Below, in pieces: positions 6,943 to 10,705 of a stretch of DNA of 10,705 bases. The stretch is from an uncultured Lachnospiraceae bacterium (GTDB lineage Bacteria > Bacillota > Clostridia > Lachnospirales > Lachnospiraceae). The translations under genes were made by a program, and so were the position numbers. The notes under the pieces were generated by a model. That model did no database searches. It was not told where the DNA came from and worked only from the letters and a program-made list of their open reading frames with translations. The stretch is from assembly GCA_948688495.1 (NCBI GenBank), contig CAPQSW010000028.1:32568-43272 (forward strand), in the 5' to 3' direction. Positions within the stretch are counted from its first letter, which is position 1, and the number at the start of each line of letters is the position of its first letter.

Positions 6943-8031
6943 TTATATAATTGCCTGGATATAGATTTCAGGATGCTTTACAAGATCAATGCACTCGCCT
7001 GTCATAAGGCGTATGAGTGGACGGGAATGGTGTACCGTATTGTTCATAATTACCGTTCCGGTCATGCCGTCGCTCAACAATACGCTGTTGCCCACATAAG
7101 TATCGAGAATGCGTGTCATAAAGGTGATAATAAACTCAGTTCCATACTTCTCCAGCCCATCCCGCTCAAAAGTTGCAATTACCTCAAAGGGACAATGGCC
7201 TTTGCGGTAAGGACGGTTGGATGTCATCGCGTCGTAGACATCGGCAATTGCGATGATTTTGGCGAAATCGGGAATTTCGTCGCCCTTTAATCCTGATGGG
7301 TATCCGCTTCCGTCACAACGTTCATGGTGCATCAGCGCTGCCTGCTGGATGCGTTCATCTAAATCCTGGCTGGCAAGAACCTCTGCGCCGTTGGCCGCGT
7401 GTTTTTTGACTTCCTCATATTCTTTGGGGGTGAGGGAGGAAGGTTTTAAGAGGATATTGGGGTCTATGGTACATTTTCCAATATCGTGGAGAAGCCCTGC
7501 AAGGGTGAGCACATCCAGATCATCTTCAGAAAATTCCATCCATTCTCCCATCATGCGGGCAATTAATGCAACATTGATACTGTGTGCAAACGTGGTATCG
7601 TCAATCTGGCGCATATTGTGCAACATGTCAAAGATGGAGAGAGAAGTCAGCCGGTTAGAATACAGGGTGCTTACCTGGTCGATGAGTGATCGGGATTCCA
7701 CCGGGATATTTTCGTTCAATAAGTCACTAAAAGAAGATTCCAGATAACGGGATTTTTTATTGAAATCTACTTTGAAGTTGTGAAATTCCGGACTTTTGCG
7801 GACTTTCTGGGAATAAGAAACAGAATCATTCGGGTTTGCCCCGTTAGATTCTTTCGCTATATCGTCAGGTTCTTCAATATTCACCCACTCAATACCATAA
7901 AATTCTAAGCGGGAAACCTGCTGTGCTGTTAAAAGAGTATGGGCAGAGAGTATCATCTGTCCGTTCTTGGTGTATACAGGGGTGGCAGTATATGCTCCTG
8001 TCTGAATGTCTTTGGTTGCTGTTTTAATCAT
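6943..8031 (-). CDS. HD-GYP domain protein, probable cyclic-di-GMP phosphodiesterase
   Basis: This 362-residue protein has no signal peptide or membrane segment and is predicted cytosolic. The HD-GYP domain begins at about residue 140 and has the full metal-binding and signature set: His150, HDIGK at 182-186, His211, HHE at 235-237, DGSGYP at 240-245 (with GYP intact), and DVYDAMTSNRPYR at 264-276. Such domains hydrolyse cyclic-di-GMP to pGpG or GMP. The N-terminal 140 residues hold no receiver, PAS or GAF signature that I recognise; they resemble the unnamed N-terminal region found before many clostridial HD-GYP domains, and the YTKNGQMIL segment looks like a small beta-barrel. AGAGGAA (complement of 8038-8044) lies 6 nt before the ATG. 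The gene is transcribed divergently from the GH13-like gene and is followed 21 nt later by the DUF1292 gene. Catalytic activity is inferred from motif conservation. Confidence 0.92.
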   Translation of the reverse strand: MIKTATKDIQTGAYTATPVYTKNGQMILSAHTLLTAQQVSRLEFYGIEWVNIEEPDDIAKESNGANPNDSVSYSQKVRKSPEFHNFKVDFNKKSRYLESSFSDLLNENIPVESRSLIDQVSTLYSNRLTSLSIFDMLHNMRQIDDTTFAHSINVALIARMMGEWMEFSEDDLDVLTLAGLLHDIGKCTIDPNILLKPSSLTPKEYEEVKKHAANGAEVLASQDLDERIQQAALMHHERCDGSGYPSGLKGDEIPDFAKIIAIADVYDAMTSNRPYRKGHCPFEVIATFERDGLEKYGTEFIITFMTRILDTYVGNSVLLSDGMTGTVIMNNTVHHSRPLIRLMTGECIDLVKHPEIYIQAII

Positions 8032-8100
8032 ATGAAGTTCCTCTTTTCCTTCGCGTATATTACCGTAACTGTTTCGGATCCCAGGTTACAGATCGTCTTT

Positions 8101-8129
8101 TGTATAGAATACCATAATTGAAATGAAAA
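8101..8129 (-). promoter_or_regulatory. Candidate promoter of the HD-GYP/DUF1292 operon
   Basis: On the minus strand TTTTCA (complement of 8124-8129) and TATACA (complement of 8101-8106) are 17 nt apart, each matching 4 of 6 consensus bases. An overlapping alternative is TGGTATTCT with -10 at 8106-8111. The leader would be about 65 nt and contain a weak bulged stem, GTAAC at 8065-8069 pairing with GTTAC at 8085-8089. Confidence 0.35.
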
Positions 8130-8176
8130 TTCCACCATTATCCATGAATTGTTTCATAAATTGGTGATAAAAAACC

Positions 8177-8205
8177 TTTCCAAATGCCATATGAATTGTT
8201 ATAAT
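8177..8205 (+). promoter_or_regulatory. Promoter of the GH13-like/TraX unit
   Basis: TTTCCA (8177-8182, 4 of 6 matches to TTGACA), a 17-nt spacer and a perfect extended -10, TG-T-TATAAT (8197-8205). Transcription should start near 8212, giving a leader of about 57 nt to the ATG at 8269. The spacer contains the second copy of a 10-bp direct repeat, ATGAATTGTT (8144-8153 and 8191-8200), that might be an operator. Confidence 0.65.
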
Positions 8206-8268
8206 ACTTATAACATTACAATCAGGGAACAGGAAACAGAGATTTAACAGACAGCATAGGAGGAGCAT

Positions 8269-10203
8269 ATGAGTTTTCAAATCTGTACCGGAATCCAGGA
8301 ACAAGCAGGTGTAACAAAACAGGGGAACATCATTTTATTTTCCATTCAGGCGCCACAGGGAGCCAAGTGTGAGCTGATATTGTATCCCAGAGACAATGGA
8401 ACGGTTTCGAAAATTCCTATGAAAGCGGAAGATAATAGGAAAACTCTGTATACTGTCGGGGTACAGGGGCTGGATTGGGAGAAGTATGACTATAATTTTG
8501 AGGTGGACACAAAAGAAGTGGCTGACCCATATGCACGTAGAATTACTGGACGTGAAATCTGGGGCGATGAGAGGCGCAGGCCGTTTCGGTGGCGGTCTAT
8601 GCCGTTTATGCCTGAACGGGAGAAGAAGCGCAGGGCGCAGGAAGAAGCAGAACGGGCAGGCGTTGGGGGTGTAGCACAGCAGGACAAAAGAGGAATAAAA
8701 GTTAAAAGTTCTTTTTATTTTCCAACATTTGATTGGAAGAAAGATAAGTTTCCACAGGTCCCCAAGGAAGACATGGTGATCTATAAGCTTCACGTGCGAG
8801 GGTTTTCCATGGGAATGCGGAATGATAATTCAAAACGGGGGACGGTGGGAGCCATTGAGCACCGATTGGGGGATCTAAAGAAGCTGGGGGTTACCACGTT
8901 ATTGTTTATGCCTCTATATGAGTTTGAAGAATTTCTTGTATTGGATGAGAATAAAGAAAGAGAGAATCCCAAAGCGCAGATTAACTACTGGGGCTATGCT
9001 GCAGGTAATTATTTTGCACCAAAGGCATCTTTTTTAAAGGAGAATAATCCAGATGAGCTAAAGCGTCTGATTTTGAAGATGCATCAGAAGAATATGGAGT
9101 GTATTTTGGAATTTTATTTTCCACAGAAGATAAATCCACATTTAATAATAGATATTCTTCACTTTTGGCATAAGGAATATCATGTGGATGGTTTTCGTAT
9201 TATTGGCAATCATGTGGGGGCACATTTGGCAGCGCTGGATCCAAGGCTTGATGGCTGTAAGCTGTTTTTTGATGGATTTCCTGAGGAAATGGCACGGGAT
9301 AAGAAGCGATTCGGGCCCGAGTTGTATGTCTATAATGAAAGTTTTCTCTATGAAGTCCGTAAAATATTAAATCATCAGGGTGGAAATATCTATGAGTTTG
9401 CCTGCCAGATGCGCAGGCAGCAGGAACGGCAGGGGTTTGTGAACTTTGTCGCTGAGAATAATGGATTTACGCTTTGGGATGTCTTTTCCTACGAGTATAA
9501 GCATAATGAATTAAATGAGCAGAATAACCGGGACGGGAATCCTTTTAATTATAGTACGAATTGTGGACAGGAAGGCTTTAGCCGCAAACGTCCGGTGCTG
9601 GATTTGCGTAAACGCCAGGTCAGGAATGCGCTGGCAGTATTGTTTTTTGCGCAGGGGATCCCAATGCTTTGGATGGGAGATGAGTGTGGAAATTCCCAGG
9701 CTGGGAATAACAATGCCTATTGCCAGGACAATGAAATTGGCTGGAAAGATTGGAAGAACAGCCTGACAAGCAGACAGATTACCGATTATGTCAGGGGGCT
9801 TGCGAAACTGAGAAAGAATTATTCCATGCTGCGCAGCCCGAATCCTTACCAGATGATGGACTATGCCGGTCATGGATGTCCGGATTTGTCTTATCACAGT
9901 GATGGCGGGTGGCGGATAGATTTTGACATGAACCGCAGTTTTATTGGTATGTTTTATGCAGGGGAATATGTGCATATCCGGGAAAGTATCTATATAGCAT
10001 ATAACTTTCAATATGTGACGCAGAAGTTTGCACTTCCTGCCAATATGGAGTGGAAGCTATTGTTAGACACCTCGCTGGAGGAGCCGATACTTGAGGAACC
10101 CAAAATGGTAGGGAGAGTACAGGAATTTCGGGTGAGGGAACAGTCCATCTGCCTTTTGTCCGGCAAGCCTATCCGTGGACGGGAAAGAGGAGAGGGCATA
10201 TAG
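8269..10203 (+). CDS. GlgX/isoamylase-like GH13 protein lacking all catalytic residues (probable pseudoenzyme)
   Basis: A 644-residue cytosolic protein with the glycogen-debranching (GH13, GlgX/isoamylase-type) plan. A CBM48-like N-terminal domain covers about 20-105, a basic linker about 115-145, a degenerate TIM barrel about 168-520 and a C-terminal beta domain about 540-632. Family hallmarks retained: GYAAGNYFAP (242-251), VDGFR (306-310), KHNELNEQNNRDG (411-423), QGIPMLWMGDE (462-472), GNNNAYCQDNEIGW (479-492). Lost: the nucleophile in GFRxD is Ile312, the acid/base region LIAEPWD reads LFFDGFP (332-338), the HDGF stabiliser is NNGF (397-400), and DVVYNH reads EFYFPQ (281-286) with the usual segment before region II deleted. 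Hydrolysis is therefore unlikely. The frame is uninterrupted, which argues for a maintained non-catalytic role such as glycan binding or regulation. AGGAGG (8258-8263) lies 5 nt before the ATG. A TraX-family gene follows after 34 nt. Confidence 0.88.
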   Translation: MSFQICTGIQEQAGVTKQGNIILFSIQAPQGAKCELILYPRDNGTVSKIPMKAEDNRKTLYTVGVQGLDWEKYDYNFEVDTKEVADPYARRITGREIWGDERRRPFRWRSMPFMPEREKKRRAQEEAERAGVGGVAQQDKRGIKVKSSFYFPTFDWKKDKFPQVPKEDMVIYKLHVRGFSMGMRNDNSKRGTVGAIEHRLGDLKKLGVTTLLFMPLYEFEEFLVLDENKERENPKAQINYWGYAAGNYFAPKASFLKENNPDELKRLILKMHQKNMECILEFYFPQKINPHLIIDILHFWHKEYHVDGFRIIGNHVGAHLAALDPRLDGCKLFFDGFPEEMARDKKRFGPELYVYNESFLYEVRKILNHQGGNIYEFACQMRRQQERQGFVNFVAENNGFTLWDVFSYEYKHNELNEQNNRDGNPFNYSTNCGQEGFSRKRPVLDLRKRQVRNALAVLFFAQGIPMLWMGDECGNSQAGNNNAYCQDNEIGWKDWKNSLTSRQITDYVRGLAKLRKNYSMLRSPNPYQMMDYAGHGCPDLSYHSDGGWRIDFDMNRSFIGMFYAGEYVHIRESIYIAYNFQYVTQKFALPANMEWKLLLDTSLEEPILEEPKMVGRVQEFRVREQSICLLSGKPIRGRERGEGI

Positions 10204-10226
10204 AATTTGAGGAATAAACGATTGTC

Positions 10227-10232
10227 AGGAGG
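10227..10232 (+). promoter_or_regulatory. Ribosome binding site of the TraX-family gene
   Basis: AGGAGG lies 5 nt before the ATG at 10238. No promoter is seen in the 34-nt gap after the GH13-like gene, so cotranscription is likely. Confidence 0.7.
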
Positions 10233-10237
10233 AAAGG

Positions 10238-10687
10238 ATGGAAGATAGAGAGGAAGCTTTTGGAATCAGCGGATTTACATTGAAGTGTATTGCAATGGTA
10301 TGTATGCTGATTGATCATACAGGGGCAGTTCTGTTTCCGCAGTACAGGGTTTTGCGGATAATTGGAAGACTGGCCTTTCCCATTTATTGTTTTCTTCTTG
10401 TCGAAGGGGCAATGCATACAAAGGACATCCGTAAATATGAGCTGCGTCTGCTTGGATTCGCCCTGCTGTCAGAAATTCCTTTTGACCTTGCATTCCGTGG
10501 GGGTCTGTTCCGGATGGATCACCAGAATGTATTTTTTACACTGTTTCTTGGAGTTGTGGCCGTTGATATGGCGAAACAGTGTAAGAATAAATTATATGTT
10601 GCTTTAATTTTTATGATGATGATTATATTGGCGGAGTTTTTGAATACAGATTATGGCGGAAAAGGAGTTGTATTCATATTGAAATAA
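10238..10687 (+). CDS. TraX family membrane protein, C-terminally truncated
   Basis: This 149-residue polytopic membrane protein is of the TraX family (PF05857), named after the F-plasmid protein that N-acetylates pilin. Chromosomal clostridial members probably acylate an unknown surface or glycan target. Seen: LKCIAMVCMLIDHTG (15-29, with the conserved Asp26-His27), GRLAFPIYCFLLVEG (43-57), YELRLLGFALLSEIPFDL (67-84), HQNVFFTL (95-102) and LNTDYG (135-140). At least four hydrophobic segments are visible. Family members are usually about 220-240 residues. Here the frame ends in FILK and TAA at 10685-10687, shortly after the TDYG-type motif, where further membrane helices are expected. The stop lies in the loop of a palindrome at the window edge. 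This may be a truncated pseudogene; neither other plus frame gives an obvious hydrophobic continuation in the few bases left. Confidence 0.82.
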   Translation: MEDREEAFGISGFTLKCIAMVCMLIDHTGAVLFPQYRVLRIIGRLAFPIYCFLLVEGAMHTKDIRKYELRLLGFALLSEIPFDLAFRGGLFRMDHQNVFFTLFLGVVAVDMAKQCKNKLYVALIFMMMIILAEFLNTDYGGKGVVFILK

Positions 10688-10705
10688 GAGTTTTCAATAT
10701 GATAC
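10670..10705. repeat. 14-bp imperfect palindrome at the end of the TraX frame
   Basis: CATATTGAAA (10675-10684) is the exact reverse complement of TTTCAATATG (10692-10701), with a 7-nt loop TAAGAGT. Beyond a one-base bulge (T10674) the stem continues: GTAT (10670-10673) pairs with ATAC (10702-10705), the last bases of the window. No T-tract is visible before the window ends. It may be an element end, an insertion scar or a hairpin terminator whose tail lies outside. Confidence 0.6.

Noticed and set aside
8065..8089. Riboswitch in the HD-GYP leader
   Set aside because: The only structure is a short bulged stem (GTAAC/GTTAC). The conserved cyclic-di-GMP riboswitch cores are absent, and the leader is too short.
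8086..8304. 72-codon minus-strand frame across the divergent promoter region
   Set aside because: It runs through two predicted promoters and the start of the GH13-like gene, lacks a good ribosome binding site and shows no recognisable domain.
9511..10011. 166-codon minus-strand frame inside the GH13-like gene
   Set aside because: It is opposite a gene with clear family motifs, and its composition and lack of domain features fit a non-coding shadow.
1..10705. CRISPR array, intact insertion sequence, prophage or defence system
   Set aside because: No regularly spaced repeats, transposase, integrase, Cas or recognised defence gene is encoded. Only scars (palindromes, one gene remnant) hint at mobile DNA.

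Overview
The window looks like a chromosomal segment of a low-to-moderate GC Clostridia genome, most likely a Lachnospiraceae-type gut anaerobe. The reasons are strong AGGAGG-type ribosome binding sites, extended -10 promoters (TGNTATAAT), a NatA/NatB-type transporter, a DUF1292 acidic protein, and clostridial-style GluRS and TraX-family proteins. The taxonomic placement is inference from protein character, not from a database search.

Layout, left to right. (1) 50-2006, plus strand: an ABC exporter operon of a NatA-like ATPase and a NatB-like permease that overlap by 11 nt. (2) 2007-2190: a 184-nt gap with an extended -10 promoter and a very GC-rich perfect hairpin with no T-tract. (3) 2191-4439, plus strand: an inositol-monophosphatase-family enzyme overlapping gltX (glutamyl-tRNA synthetase) by the ATGA tetranucleotide. 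(4) 4440-4728: a scarred 289-nt gap. It holds a minus-strand, start-less remnant of a STAS-like DUF4325 gene, a 12-bp perfect inverted repeat around the end of that remnant, and the promoter of the next gene. (5) 4729-6601, plus strand: a short UvrD/PcrA-type helicase whose reading frame is broken by one extra G exactly inside the Walker A codons; everything downstream is intact. (6) 8031-6598, minus strand: an operon of an HD-GYP cyclic-di-GMP phosphodiesterase followed by a DUF1292 protein. It converges on the helicase so tightly that the two TAG stop codons share one CTAG inside a perfect palindrome. (7) 8032-8268: a divergent promoter region. (8) 8269-10687, plus strand: a GlgX/isoamylase-like GH13 protein followed by a TraX-family membrane protein.

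The most striking biology is at the right. The 644-residue GH13 protein keeps the CBM48-like N-terminus and the C-terminal half of the debranching-enzyme fold, but every catalytic position I can align by eye is replaced: nucleophile Asp to Ile, acid/base Glu to Asp, transition-state HD to NN, and the DVVYNH motif is lost. It looks like a maintained pseudoenzyme, possibly a glycan-binding or regulatory protein, in an apparent transcription unit with a TraX-like membrane acyltransferase. The TraX reading frame stops about 80 residues short of the family's usual length, at a 14-bp imperfect palindrome that lies at the very edge of the window.

Functionally the segment is a patchwork: export, sugar-phosphate/tRNA charging, DNA repair, cyclic-di-GMP turnover and a carbohydrate-fold protein. 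Local rearrangement scars are concentrated between gltX and the helicase. No tRNA, rRNA, CRISPR array, intact insertion sequence or complete mobile element was seen.
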